A program made the position numbers and the translations under genes. The notes under the pieces were generated by a model. The model had not been told where the DNA came from, ran no database searches, and worked only from the letters and a program-made list of their open reading frames with translations. Source: Clostridia bacterium (GTDB lineage: Bacteria; Bacillota; Clostridia; Oscillospirales; CAG-272). Taken from it: DNA of 64,000 nucleotides. Every line of letters starts with the position of its first letter. Positions within the stretch are counted from its first letter, which is position 1. The DNA lies in the NCBI GenBank assembly GCA_017462385.1, contig JAFTRE010000032.1:1-64000 (forward strand), in the 5' to 3' direction. Shown in pieces: positions 7,446 to 15,545 of the stretch.

Positions 7446-8291
7446 TTGAAAACTCTTGCTGAATTCAAAAAGAAACGCGATTATCTTATATGCGTAGATA
7501 GTGACGGATGCGCTATGGATACTATGGATATCAAGCATTTTTCCTGTTTTGGTCCTTGTATGATAGCCGAATGGGGTCTTGACGAGTGGCGTGACGAGAT
7601 ACTTGCTCGCTGGAACGATATAAATCTCTACACTATGACTCGCGGAATCAATCGCTTTCGCGGACTCGCGATAGCGCTCCTCGAGGTGTCGGAAAAATAC
7701 ACCAAAATCGAGGGGGTAGAGGAGCTTGCCTTCTGGGCAGAGAACTCAAAGGAGCTCTCGAATGCCGCACTTGATCGCGAAATTTCTATAAAGCCTCATA
7801 GCGTAGCACTGAAAAAAGCGCTCGCGTGGAGTACGGCGGTTAACAAAGCAATAACCGAGCTGCCACAGGATAGCGTGCGCCCATTTCCGCTTGCTCGCGA
7901 GGCGCTTGAATTTGCGCACGAGCGTGCAGATGTTGCCATCGTTTCGAGCGCAAATCTTGGTGCGGTGCTTGAGGAATGGGAAAAGCACGGCCTTCTTCAG
8001 CACACCGATATAGTGCTCGCGCAAAACTCGGGAAGCAAGGCGTTTTGCATATCCGAGCTTCTGAAGCGAGGCTATGAGCCAAAGAGAGTTCTGATGTGCG
8101 GAGATGCGCCGGGCGACCTTGACGCCGCAGAAAAAAACGGCGTGTATTTCTTCCCGATTCTCGTCAAAAAAGAGCGGGAGAGCTGGAGCGAGTTTATCCG
8201 CGAAGCGTTTGACAGGCTCTTGTCCGACTCCTACGGCGGCGAATACGGCGAAGCAAAAAAGCGGGAATTTATTAAAAATCTTGATAAATAA
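7446..8291 (+). CDS. HAD superfamily hydrolase
   Basis: A 281-residue haloacid-dehalogenase-type phosphatase. Motif I is VDSDGC near residue 20 (nucleophile and acid/base aspartates). The motif II serine lies in IVSSAN at ~173. The motif III/IV region is CGDAPGDLDAAEKNG at ~220. A large helical cap lies between motifs I and II. The start is a TTG at 7446, preceded by AGGAAGAGG; no ATG gives a full motif I. It lies 18 nt upstream of the GH3 gene, so the two form one unit. A sugar-phosphate substrate is an inference from this company only. Confidence 0.82.
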   Translation: MKTLAEFKKKRDYLICVDSDGCAMDTMDIKHFSCFGPCMIAEWGLDEWRDEILARWNDINLYTMTRGINRFRGLAIALLEVSEKYTKIEGVEELAFWAENSKELSNAALDREISIKPHSVALKKALAWSTAVNKAITELPQDSVRPFPLAREALEFAHERADVAIVSSANLGAVLEEWEKHGLLQHTDIVLAQNSGSKAFCISELLKRGYEPKRVLMCGDAPGDLDAAEKNGVYFFPILVKKERESWSEFIREAFDRLLSDSYGGEYGEAKKREFIKNLDK

Positions 8292-8309
8292 GAAACGGAG
8301 ATAAAAGCT

Positions 8310-10079
8310 ATGGTAAACCTTAAAGCAAAGCCCTATTACCTCGCCGACGAGGATATTAAGTGGGTAGAGGAAACAATCGCGAATATGACGGACGAGGAAA
8401 AGGTTGGTCAGCTATTCTTCCAACTCACTGCAGGCATGGACGAGGGATACCTCAAAAATCTCGTCGAGAAGTACCACCTTGGCGGCTGTCGCTATAACAA
8501 TATGCCTGCGGCGGCTGTTAAAATGCAGAACGCAACCCTTCAGAAATATTCAAAAGTCCCCCTCTTTATCGCCTGCAATACCGAAACGGGCGGTAACGGC
8601 GCTTGCTCCGACGGCACTTATATCGGAAGCGGTATAAAAATAGGCGCGACGGGCAAGGTCGAGTATGCGAGAGCGCTCGGAAAATACTCGAACGAGGAGG
8701 CGGTTGCAATCGGTTGCAATATGGCGTTCGCTCCTGTGTGCGACATTCATTACAATTGGGAGAATACTGAGGTAGTATCCCGCGCCTTCGGAAACGATCA
8801 CGAGCGCGTAGCCGAAATGAGCCGCGCCTATCTTGAGGGCGCGCACGAGGCAGGCGTTGCCTGTGCCGCAAAGCATTTCCCCGGAAACGGTCAGGATTTT
8901 CGTGACGCTCATATAGCAAACAACCTTAACTCCTTTGGCGAGGAGCGTTGGATGCAGACCTACGGTCACGTGTATAAGACCCTCATAGATTCCGACCTTG
9001 ACGCAGTAATGGGCGGACATATAATGATGCGCGAGTATATGCGCGAGGTTTGCCCCGATATCAAGGACGAGGAGCTCCTTCCCGCAACCCTTTGCCCCGA
9101 GATAATGACGGGACTTCTGCGCGATAAGCTCGGCTTCAACGGAATGGTCGTTACCGACGCGAGCCATATGGTCGCTATGACCGACCGTATGACGAGGCGT
9201 GAAATGCTCCCTGCGAGCATAAACGCAGGCTGCGATATGTTCTTGTTCTTCAACGACCCGGACGAAGACTTTGAAACTATGCTTGACGCATACAAAACCG
9301 GCAAGATAAGCGAAGAGCGAATGACCGAGGCACTCACGAGAATACTCGGACTCAAGGCGCGTATGGGACTTAACAAAAAGGCAAGGGAAGAGCTCTCGGG
9401 TAATTCCGATCTTCAGGCAGCTATCGGAAAGGATGAGTACAAAGCAGCAGAGGCGGCAATCAGCCGCGATGCTATCACTCTCGTAAAGTATAAGGACGAG
9501 GGTGTGCTGCCTATTTCGCCCGATAAGTACAAGAGAATAATGATAGTTTACGTCAAGGGTGCGGCAGGACCTATGGACGCTCTCGTCAAGATGGCTATGG
9601 GCGCGCAGGGCGCAAAGAAAAATCCCGCAGAGGATCTTCGCGATAGGCTTATCGAAAAGGGCTTTGACGCCTTTTTATACGAAAGTCCGCTTGATAAGAT
9701 AAAGCAGCGGATAGCCGCAGGAGAAAAGCCCAATCTCAACCTTTATTTCGCAGGCAAGAACGCGATAAGCGATTTTGTTGCTGGGCAGGACCTCGTAATA
9801 ACCCTTTGCGACGTTGCAAACGGCAGACCTGCATTCGGTCTTTCAAAGGGCGGCGGCGAAATTCCGTGGTACGTCTTTGAGCTCCCCGTCGTTGCCATCA
9901 GCGTAAACGCCCCCACTATGCTTGCGGACATTCCGCAGGTGCGTACCTACATCAATGCATACGACTCTAAGCCCTCAACTATGTCCGCTCTGGTCGACAA
10001 GCTTATAGCAGGCAAGTCGGCGTTCGTCGGAGTTGACCCGATTGACAGCTTCTGTGGACTTTGGGACGCAAAAATATAA
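8310..10079 (+). CDS. Glycoside hydrolase family 3, NagZ-like
   Basis: A 589-residue GH3 enzyme resembling beta-N-acetylglucosaminidases. Seen are the GH3 signature KHFPGNG at 188-194, the Asp/His pair of NagZ-type enzymes in RDAHI (199-202) and the nucleophile Asp283 in VVTDASHM. A second alpha/beta domain occupies the C-terminal third. No signal peptide is visible, so it should act inside the cell on imported disaccharides or muropeptide fragments. It is co-transcribed with the HAD phosphatase and lies near a ROK/NahK-like kinase, which together suggest HexNAc salvage. It ends at a strong terminator. Confidence 0.9.
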   Translation: MVNLKAKPYYLADEDIKWVEETIANMTDEEKVGQLFFQLTAGMDEGYLKNLVEKYHLGGCRYNNMPAAAVKMQNATLQKYSKVPLFIACNTETGGNGACSDGTYIGSGIKIGATGKVEYARALGKYSNEEAVAIGCNMAFAPVCDIHYNWENTEVVSRAFGNDHERVAEMSRAYLEGAHEAGVACAAKHFPGNGQDFRDAHIANNLNSFGEERWMQTYGHVYKTLIDSDLDAVMGGHIMMREYMREVCPDIKDEELLPATLCPEIMTGLLRDKLGFNGMVVTDASHMVAMTDRMTRREMLPASINAGCDMFLFFNDPDEDFETMLDAYKTGKISEERMTEALTRILGLKARMGLNKKAREELSGNSDLQAAIGKDEYKAAEAAISRDAITLVKYKDEGVLPISPDKYKRIMIVYVKGAAGPMDALVKMAMGAQGAKKNPAEDLRDRLIEKGFDAFLYESPLDKIKQRIAAGEKPNLNLYFAGKNAISDFVAGQDLVITLCDVANGRPAFGLSKGGGEIPWYVFELPVVAISVNAPTMLADIPQVRTYINAYDSKPSTMSALVDKLIAGKSAFVGVDPIDSFCGLWDAKI

Positions 10080-10094
10080 TTTGTTAAAAAGAAA

Positions 10095-10131
10095 AGCGAG
10101 GACGCACAATTGCGTCCTCGCTCGTTTTTTT
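10095..10131. terminator. Bidirectional terminator, repeated type
   Basis: AGCGAGGACGCA and TGCGTCCTCGCT are perfect arms with a CAAT loop, followed by CGTTTTTTT on the plus strand. It ends the GH3 unit. With the following ACCCGCCCCGTGTTAA it repeats almost word for word at 12320-12386. Confidence 0.9.
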
Positions 10132-10190
10132 GGGGGCGAAACCCGCCCCGTGTTAATTTTTATTGTTTTAAGCCTTGGGAACGTATATTC

Positions 10191-12128
10191 TCACTTGCGA
10201 TGTGCCTCGGTTGTGCGATTTTTTTTGCACCTATCAACGAGTTCCTTCATAAACAGTCCGCCTTGAACCGACCTGTGTCGGAAGGCGACCTCGCGTGCGC
10301 TGATAGTGTCAAACCAGTCGGTAAGCGGCACTCTTGAGGGGGAGTCGTTATATGCGCGCCAAAGCGGCTCGATATAGCTTGTAAACGCGCGTTTCGTTGA
10401 TGCGAGTGATGCCGTCCAAACCATCCAGTCGGATTTTGTGTAATCGCATCTTGAATCGAGCGGCATACCGTATTCGTTGAAGTGCGTGCGGTTCGCTTTG
10501 AGTTCAGAGTCCATAAATTTTTGCGAGAACACGTGCGTGCCCCACACCTTATCCCATATCATATTGTATTTCATAGAATAGGTGTTAGGCTGATCAAATG
10601 CAAGCTTTGACACCCCGTTTTCATCTATTGCAGTATTCATCCATACCTTCGCCATTCTGTTTGCGGCACGGCGATATTTTGCAGCGTCACGCTCGCGACC
10701 GAGCATATCGCATATGATAGCCATACCGCGTATACCCATAATAGCCTTGAGCGAGAGGTTGCAGTTGTGAGCAAGGTGACCTGCAAAATCATCGGTGCAG
10801 AGCTGATTTTCGGGGTCTGTGCCGTATTTCATAAGATACTTGACCCAGCCCTCAAGCACGTCGAGGTGCGACTCGGCGAAGGTTGTATCGCCCGAAACGA
10901 CGGCAACGGCAGCTTCCATAATAAGCATATTTCCGCACTCCTCAACAGGCATCTGCTTTTCAAAGAGGAGCTCACCCGTCGCCCTGTCAAGTCCGTAAAC
11001 TTGACCGTTGACGAGAGGGTATTGACCCACGTCGTGAGGCGCAAAATCATATTTCCACGCGTCGCTTGCAGCAAACTTATATATTGGTCGCAACATACCG
11101 CGAACGAGCTCGGGGTTGTATAGCAAAAACATCGGAACAGAAGGGTAGCTGACGTCGACGGTAGCGGCACAGCCGTTGGAGAAGCACTCCTTGGATATGT
11201 AGAGGATGTCGCCGTTTTCGTCGAGCACGAGCTTATGCGCTGCTATTACCTGCCTGAAGGCGAGGGCGCATATCTCGGCATATTTTTCTCCACCGGCGAG
11301 CTCTGCTTCCTCGTATAGCCTTTTTGCAAAAGCGTCACAGCGCGCAAGCGTGGTGTTGCAGTCTGACGCCGCGCAGGTGATAGCCTCGAGTATGGTCTGT
11401 CCGTTTCTGTTCCAGTATGATTTGAGCGGCGTGCCAAAGTATTCTATGCTGTAAATATCGTCGTAAGCAAAAAGATATAGAAGCGGCTCTTTTTCCTTGA
11501 TAGGTGCAGAAACGGAAATGTGCCATTGACCCCAGTCACGCTTGGAATTGCATGAGGTGTCCTCGCTCTTCGCCATAAGATAGAAGTAACCCCAATCAAT
11601 TCTGTGGTCGTCGCCCGAGCGATTGAGCGGCTTTTGCTCGCTATTGCCCATTCTCATACCTCGAACGCAATCCGAGGCGGCAACCTCTTCGATAACGACA
11701 GGACTCTGACGCGGTGTGTTAAGGCAAATCTCCTCTCTTGCAGAAACGGTCGCAGTAACTGTGTGGGCGTCTCCGTCTGTCGATTCGTAGGTGAGCGTCA
11801 TATAAGAAACCGGACGGGTGAGAAGCTCGTAGTCGTCGGGAAGGGTGGGGGATGTGAAGCGCGCGGTCAGGCGAATGCCTGCTCCTTCGAAAACTGCCGT
11901 GGTAGTGAGTGCGTCGATATCAAGCGATATCTGATGAAGCTTATAAATATTCCTCATATAGCCGAGGAATGAATATTCCACACCATCGACCGTAACCGTT
12001 CCAAGAAGAAAATTATTCTTACCCGTCCAATGAACCGTTGGGGCAAAATTGAGCTTTTCCTCGGTTGACCAGATAGAGAAGTATGGGTCGTGAGTTATAA
12101 GCGGTACAGCGGGAGATCTGAGTTTCAT
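10191..12128 (-). CDS. DUF4965/GtaA-like family protein
   Basis: A 645-residue protein of the DUF4964/DUF4965/DUF1793 group, often named glutaminase A-like. The N-terminal PAVPLITHDPYFSIWS followed by a HWTG motif is typical of this family. The C-terminal half is an alpha-helical barrel with aromatic and acidic residues (for example YDFAPHDVGQYP) as in six-hairpin glycosidases. No signal peptide is evident. The start is ATG 12128 with GTGAG 7 nt upstream; an in-frame TTG at 12146 is less likely. The enzymatic activity of bacterial members is uncertain; a carbohydrate role fits the barrel fold. Confidence 0.82.
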   Translation of the reverse strand: MKLRSPAVPLITHDPYFSIWSTEEKLNFAPTVHWTGKNNFLLGTVTVDGVEYSFLGYMRNIYKLHQISLDIDALTTTAVFEGAGIRLTARFTSPTLPDDYELLTRPVSYMTLTYESTDGDAHTVTATVSAREEICLNTPRQSPVVIEEVAASDCVRGMRMGNSEQKPLNRSGDDHRIDWGYFYLMAKSEDTSCNSKRDWGQWHISVSAPIKEKEPLLYLFAYDDIYSIEYFGTPLKSYWNRNGQTILEAITCAASDCNTTLARCDAFAKRLYEEAELAGGEKYAEICALAFRQVIAAHKLVLDENGDILYISKECFSNGCAATVDVSYPSVPMFLLYNPELVRGMLRPIYKFAASDAWKYDFAPHDVGQYPLVNGQVYGLDRATGELLFEKQMPVEECGNMLIMEAAVAVVSGDTTFAESHLDVLEGWVKYLMKYGTDPENQLCTDDFAGHLAHNCNLSLKAIMGIRGMAIICDMLGRERDAAKYRRAANRMAKVWMNTAIDENGVSKLAFDQPNTYSMKYNMIWDKVWGTHVFSQKFMDSELKANRTHFNEYGMPLDSRCDYTKSDWMVWTASLASTKRAFTSYIEPLWRAYNDSPSRVPLTDWFDTISAREVAFRHRSVQGGLFMKELVDRCKKNRTTEAHRK

Positions 12129-12177
12129 AATATTTCTCACTTTCAACTTTTTTGAAGAATTATCTACTCTTGCGTAA

Positions 12178-12206
12178 ATTATAAATTAACGGAAGAGAAA
12201 AAGCAA
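12178..12206 (-). promoter_or_regulatory. Promoter of the DUF4965 gene
   Basis: On the minus strand TTGCTT (12201-12206), 17 nt, TATAAT (12178-12183), about 50 nt before the start codon. Confidence 0.7.
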
Positions 12207-12319
12207 TACGTAAATTCAAAGTGTGTGAAAAATGCAATGATAAGTGCAAAAACTGCAAACAAATCTACGGTGGCGGGAATCGATGAAATCCCAAAATCAC
12301 AGCCCTGAAAATAAAAAAC

Positions 12320-12349
12320 GAGCGAGGTCGCACAAAAGCGTCCTCGCTC
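12320..12349 (-). terminator. Terminator of the flotillin gene, repeated type
   Basis: On the minus strand GAGCGAGGACGC and GCGACCTCGCTC form a stem followed by GTTTTTTATTTT. The hairpin and the adjoining GGGCGGGTTT repeat the sequence at 10095-10158. Confidence 0.85.
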
Positions 12350-12385
12350 TTATTTCGTGAGGCAAAACCCGCCCCCCGTGTTAAA

Positions 12386-13786
12386 TTATTCGGGCTTTGC
12401 CTCGGCAGCGCCTGCAGCCTTTCCGCCGATAAATCCGGAGATAAGGCTCGTCACGTCAATGCCCGTGGACTCCTTGACACCTGCCATAATCTGATCGGTG
12501 CTTTCCATAACGTCGCGAACGAGCTTGGTGGAGTTTCCGTCACCGTACATAACGATCTTTTCGGTCTGTGCAAGGGGAGCGGCGGCGTTCTTAACGACCT
12601 CGGGAAGAGCGGAAAGGTACATCTCAAGGACGGATGCCTCACCCATCTTCTTCTGGGCCTCTGCCTTCTTTTCGATAGCTTCAGCCTCTGCGATACCCTT
12701 GGCTCTGATACCCTCGGCCTCCTGCTCCATAGCGTAGCGAAGAGCTTCAGCCTCTGCCTTTTTAGCCTCGGCGGCCTTGAGCGCCTCGTATGTACGAGCC
12801 TCAGCCTCTCTCTGTCTCTTTATGAGGTCGGCCTCGGCTTCCTTCTCGGTCTTATACTTGATAGCGTCAGCCTGCTTTATGATCTCTGCATCGAGCTTGC
12901 GCTCCTTGATAGCGATCTCCTTCTCGGCGAGCTCGGCTTCCTTCTCGCGTCTTGCAATATCTGCGTTGGTCTTCGCTATTTCGATGACCTTACGCTGATT
13001 TTCCTGCTGGATGGAGTATGCGGCGTCTGCCTCTGCGGCCTTTGTATCTGCGCGCACCTTCATCTCCGCCTGCTGAACTGAAAGCTCTGCGTTCTGCTCG
13101 GCAATCTTCTTCTCGGCCTCGACCTTAACGGCGTTAGCCTCCTGCTGTGCGTTGGAGGTAGCGATAGAGATATCGCGCTGTGCGTTTGCCTTTGCTATCT
13201 GCGCGTTCTTTCTGATCTGCTCGACGTTGTCGATACCCATATTTTCGATAGTGCCTGCACCATCCTTGAAGTTCTGGATGTTGAAGTTAACGACCTCAAT
13301 ACCAAGCTTCTCCATATCGGGAATAACGTTTTCGGTTACCTTCTTGGCAACGCCCTGACGGTCCTGTACCATTTCCTTAAGACCAACAGAGCCGACTATC
13401 TCACGCATATTACCCTCAAGAACCTGTGTTACGAGAGTCACCATCTCGGCTCTTGACTTTCCGAGAAGAGCCTCTGCGGCACGCTCGAGGAGCGCGGGGT
13501 CAGAGGAGATTTTGATGTTAGCAACGCCGTCAACCGTGACGTTGATGAACTCGTTTGTGGGGACTGCCTCGCTCGTCTTAACGTCCACCTGCATAACGCT
13601 GAGTGAGAGCTTATCAAGACGCGTGAAGAACGGCATTCTCCAGCCTGCCTTACCGATGCTTATGCGCCGCTTTCCAAGACCGGAAATGATAAACGCAGTG
13701 TCCGGGGGCGCTTTGAAATAGCCTATGAAGAACAGTGCCGCAGCAATAGCTACGATGACGACGAGTGCCGTGATTAATCCTGGCAT
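12386..13786 (-). CDS. Flotillin (SPFH domain protein)
   Basis: A 466-residue flotillin. An N-terminal membrane segment (residues ~2-22) is followed by an SPFH/band 7 domain to ~190. A long Ala/Glu/Lys-rich coiled coil (~190-400) with repeated EAEA-type motifs and a Gly-rich tail complete it. Flotillins organise ordered membrane microdomains. The start is ATG 13786, preceded by a perfect AGGAGG 7 nt away; upstream extension has no support. It is monocistronic, with its own promoter, a putative Mn2+ riboswitch in the leader and a terminator. That control region is the remarkable feature: it implies the gene responds to manganese. Confidence 0.93.
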   Translation of the reverse strand: MPGLITALVVIVAIAAALFFIGYFKAPPDTAFIISGLGKRRISIGKAGWRMPFFTRLDKLSLSVMQVDVKTSEAVPTNEFINVTVDGVANIKISSDPALLERAAEALLGKSRAEMVTLVTQVLEGNMREIVGSVGLKEMVQDRQGVAKKVTENVIPDMEKLGIEVVNFNIQNFKDGAGTIENMGIDNVEQIRKNAQIAKANAQRDISIATSNAQQEANAVKVEAEKKIAEQNAELSVQQAEMKVRADTKAAEADAAYSIQQENQRKVIEIAKTNADIARREKEAELAEKEIAIKERKLDAEIIKQADAIKYKTEKEAEADLIKRQREAEARTYEALKAAEAKKAEAEALRYAMEQEAEGIRAKGIAEAEAIEKKAEAQKKMGEASVLEMYLSALPEVVKNAAAPLAQTEKIVMYGDGNSTKLVRDVMESTDQIMAGVKESTGIDVTSLISGFIGGKAAGAAEAKPE

Positions 13787-13841
13787 AATAAAATCCTCCT
13801 GAAATATAAAATTACTTGTTGTGGGGTGTAAAAAGGGTATG

Positions 13842-13883
13842 AAAAAAAGACTCAGAGCACAAAAGATTTGCGTCAAAAGTCTT
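13842..13883 (-). terminator. Candidate riboswitch-controlled terminator
   Basis: On the minus strand AAGACT and AGTCTT enclose an inner stem CGCAAA/TTTGTG, and the structure ends in TTTTTTT. The 5' arm AAGACTTTT is also the 3' strand of riboswitch helix P1, so the two structures exclude each other. Ligand-stabilised P1 would prevent termination, giving an ON switch. Confidence 0.65.
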
Positions 13884-13975
13884 GTTAATCATCATATTGA
13901 TTCGGCGCACCGGGCTTATGTGCCGTAATGACGGTGCAAGCGCATTACCCGTCGGTAATGAACTACTCCCTTTTT
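13871..13975 (-). promoter_or_regulatory. yybP-ykoY (Mn2+) riboswitch
   Basis: The minus-strand leader carries both family loops in order. GGGAGTAG (L1) follows the P1 strand AAAAA, and AACAAGAC (L3) leads into the P1 partner CTTTT. Between them are hairpin P2 (CATTACC/GGGTAATG), a stem GCACCG/CGGTGC and a small hairpin AATCA/TGATT. This matches the four-way-junction manganese-sensing yybP-ykoY class. It lies between the flotillin promoter and start codon. The known family usually precedes Mn exporters and TerC, UPF0016 or P-type ATPase genes. Confidence 0.82.
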
Positions 13976-13983
13976 ACGTTTTC

Positions 13984-14012
13984 ATTCTATCATATTTTCC
14001 GCATTTTGTCAA
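13984..14012 (-). promoter_or_regulatory. Promoter of the riboswitch-flotillin transcript
   Basis: On the minus strand TTGACA (14007-14012), 17 nt, TAGAAT (13984-13989). Transcription would begin just before the riboswitch, as expected if the aptamer is the leader. Confidence 0.85.
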
Positions 14013-14036
14013 TATGTAGCATATCGATTTGTATAC

Positions 14037-14067
14037 TTGAACAATTTTGGTGTGCGGAATTGTTCAA
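14037..14067. promoter_or_regulatory. Operator-like inverted repeat
   Basis: TTGAACAATT and AATTGTTCAA are perfect 10-nt arms around an 11-nt spacer, in the region between the divergent flotillin and metY promoters. The symmetry suggests a dimeric DNA-binding protein. Which promoter it serves is not clear; it is about 25 nt upstream of the flotillin -35. Confidence 0.45.
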
Positions 14068-14153
14068 ATTGAACTAAAATATCAAAATACCTTGGAAAAG
14101 CAAGGCTTTTCAGCCTATATGACAGTAAAAATTTACAAGAGACATATTTTAGA

Positions 14154-14182
14154 TTGACATTTTCCGCGCGGTGTGATAAAAT
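14154..14182 (+). promoter_or_regulatory. Promoter of metY-metA
   Basis: TTGACA (14154-14159), 17 nt, TAAAAT (14177-14182). A perfect hairpin GCCGCCC-GTGA-GGGCGGC follows in the leader at 14199-14216. I see no SAM riboswitch or T-box in the leader. Confidence 0.85.
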
Positions 14183-14247
14183 ATATATTAAAAATATAGC
14201 CGCCCGTGAGGGCGGCGTGCCGAGCCTTCGGCGGAACGGAGAAAATT

Positions 14248-15531
14248 ATGAAGGATTACAGGATAGAAACGAAGTGTGTTCAGGGCGGATACACGCCCGG
14301 CAACGGTGAGCCGCGTCAAGTGCCGATTATTCAGAGCACCACATTTAAGTACGCAACGAGCGAGGATATGGGCAAGCTCTTCGACCTTGAAGCGTCGGGA
14401 TATTTTTACTCAAGGCTTCAGAACCCCACCTGCGATACGGTGGCGGCAAAGATATGCGAGCTTGAGGGGGGAAGTGCCGCAATGCTTCTCTCGTCCGGTC
14501 AGGCGGCAAACTTCTTTGCAGTCTTCAATATCGCAACCGCAGGCGACCACGTCGTAGCCTCCTCCTGCATATACGGCGGAACTTATAATCTCTTCGCTGT
14601 AACTATGAAGAAGATGGGCATTGACTTCACCTTCGTCGATCCCGACGCATCCACCGAGGAAATCGAGGCGGCGTTCAGACCCAATACCAAGGCGCTCTTC
14701 GGCGAAACCATCGCCAACCCTGCCTTGACCGTCCTCGATATCGAGAGATTTGCTGATATAGCGCACCGTCACGGCGTTCCGCTTATAGTTGATAATACCT
14801 TTGCCACCCCCGTCAACTGCCGCCCGTTCGAGTTCGGCGCGGATATAGTCACCCATTCCACCACCAAGTATATGGACGGTCACGGATCTGCCGTCGGCGG
14901 CTGTATTGTGGATTCGGGTAAATTTGATTGGATGGCGCACAAGGAGAAGTTCCCCGGGCTTTGCACGCCCGACGACAGCTATCACGGTATAACCTACGCC
15001 GAGAAATTCGGTCAGGGCGGAGCTTATATAACCAAAGCAACCGCTCAGCTGATGCGCGACTTCGGCTGCACCCAGTCGCCCCAGAGCGCATATCTTCTTA
15101 ACCTTGGACTTGAGAGTCTGCACGTTCGTATGGAAAGGCACTGCCTTAATGCTAAAAAGGTTGCAGAATTCCTTGAGTCGTCGGATAAGATATCCTGGGT
15201 TAACTATCCCGGCCTTGAGTCGAGCAAATACTATCCGCTCACAGAAAAGTATATGCCGAGCGGCACGTGCGGTGTCGTCAGCTTCGGCATCAAGGGCGGA
15301 AGAGCCGCGGCCGAGAGATTTATGAAGGAGCTCAAGATAGCGGCTATCGAAACCCACGTGGCAGACGCGCGCTCCTGCTGCCTCCACCCCGCAAACGCAA
15401 CCCACAGGCAGATGTCCGAGTCCGAGCTTATTGCGGCAGGCGTGCCCTCCGACCTCGTTCGCTTCTCCTGCGGAATAGAGAATTACAACGACCTGATAGC
15501 AGATATAGCGCAGGCGCTTGAAAAAGTATAA
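14248..15531 (+). CDS. metY: O-acetylhomoserine sulfhydrylase
   Basis: A 427-residue PLP enzyme of the Cys/Met metabolism family that makes homocysteine from O-acetylhomoserine and sulfide. The PLP lysine lies in THSTTKYMDGHG, and SSGQAA and IVDNTFATP mark the cofactor pocket. The length and the insertion around DSYHGITYAEKFG are those of MetY rather than cystathionine gamma-synthase. The start is ATG 14248 with CGGAG upstream; a GTG at 14206 would run through a leader hairpin. It is followed 14 nt later by metA, which supplies its substrate. A second homologue lies at 45714-47000 with another promoter context. Confidence 0.92.
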   Translation: MKDYRIETKCVQGGYTPGNGEPRQVPIIQSTTFKYATSEDMGKLFDLEASGYFYSRLQNPTCDTVAAKICELEGGSAAMLLSSGQAANFFAVFNIATAGDHVVASSCIYGGTYNLFAVTMKKMGIDFTFVDPDASTEEIEAAFRPNTKALFGETIANPALTVLDIERFADIAHRHGVPLIVDNTFATPVNCRPFEFGADIVTHSTTKYMDGHGSAVGGCIVDSGKFDWMAHKEKFPGLCTPDDSYHGITYAEKFGQGGAYITKATAQLMRDFGCTQSPQSAYLLNLGLESLHVRMERHCLNAKKVAEFLESSDKISWVNYPGLESSKYYPLTEKYMPSGTCGVVSFGIKGGRAAAERFMKELKIAAIETHVADARSCCLHPANATHRQMSESELIAAGVPSDLVRFSCGIENYNDLIADIAQALEKV

Positions 15532-15545
15532 GGCTGGTGAAATAA

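Noticed and set aside
14183..14247. SAM riboswitch or T-box before metY-metA
   Set aside because: I looked for S-box and T-box hallmarks. The leader is only about 60 nt with one simple hairpin.
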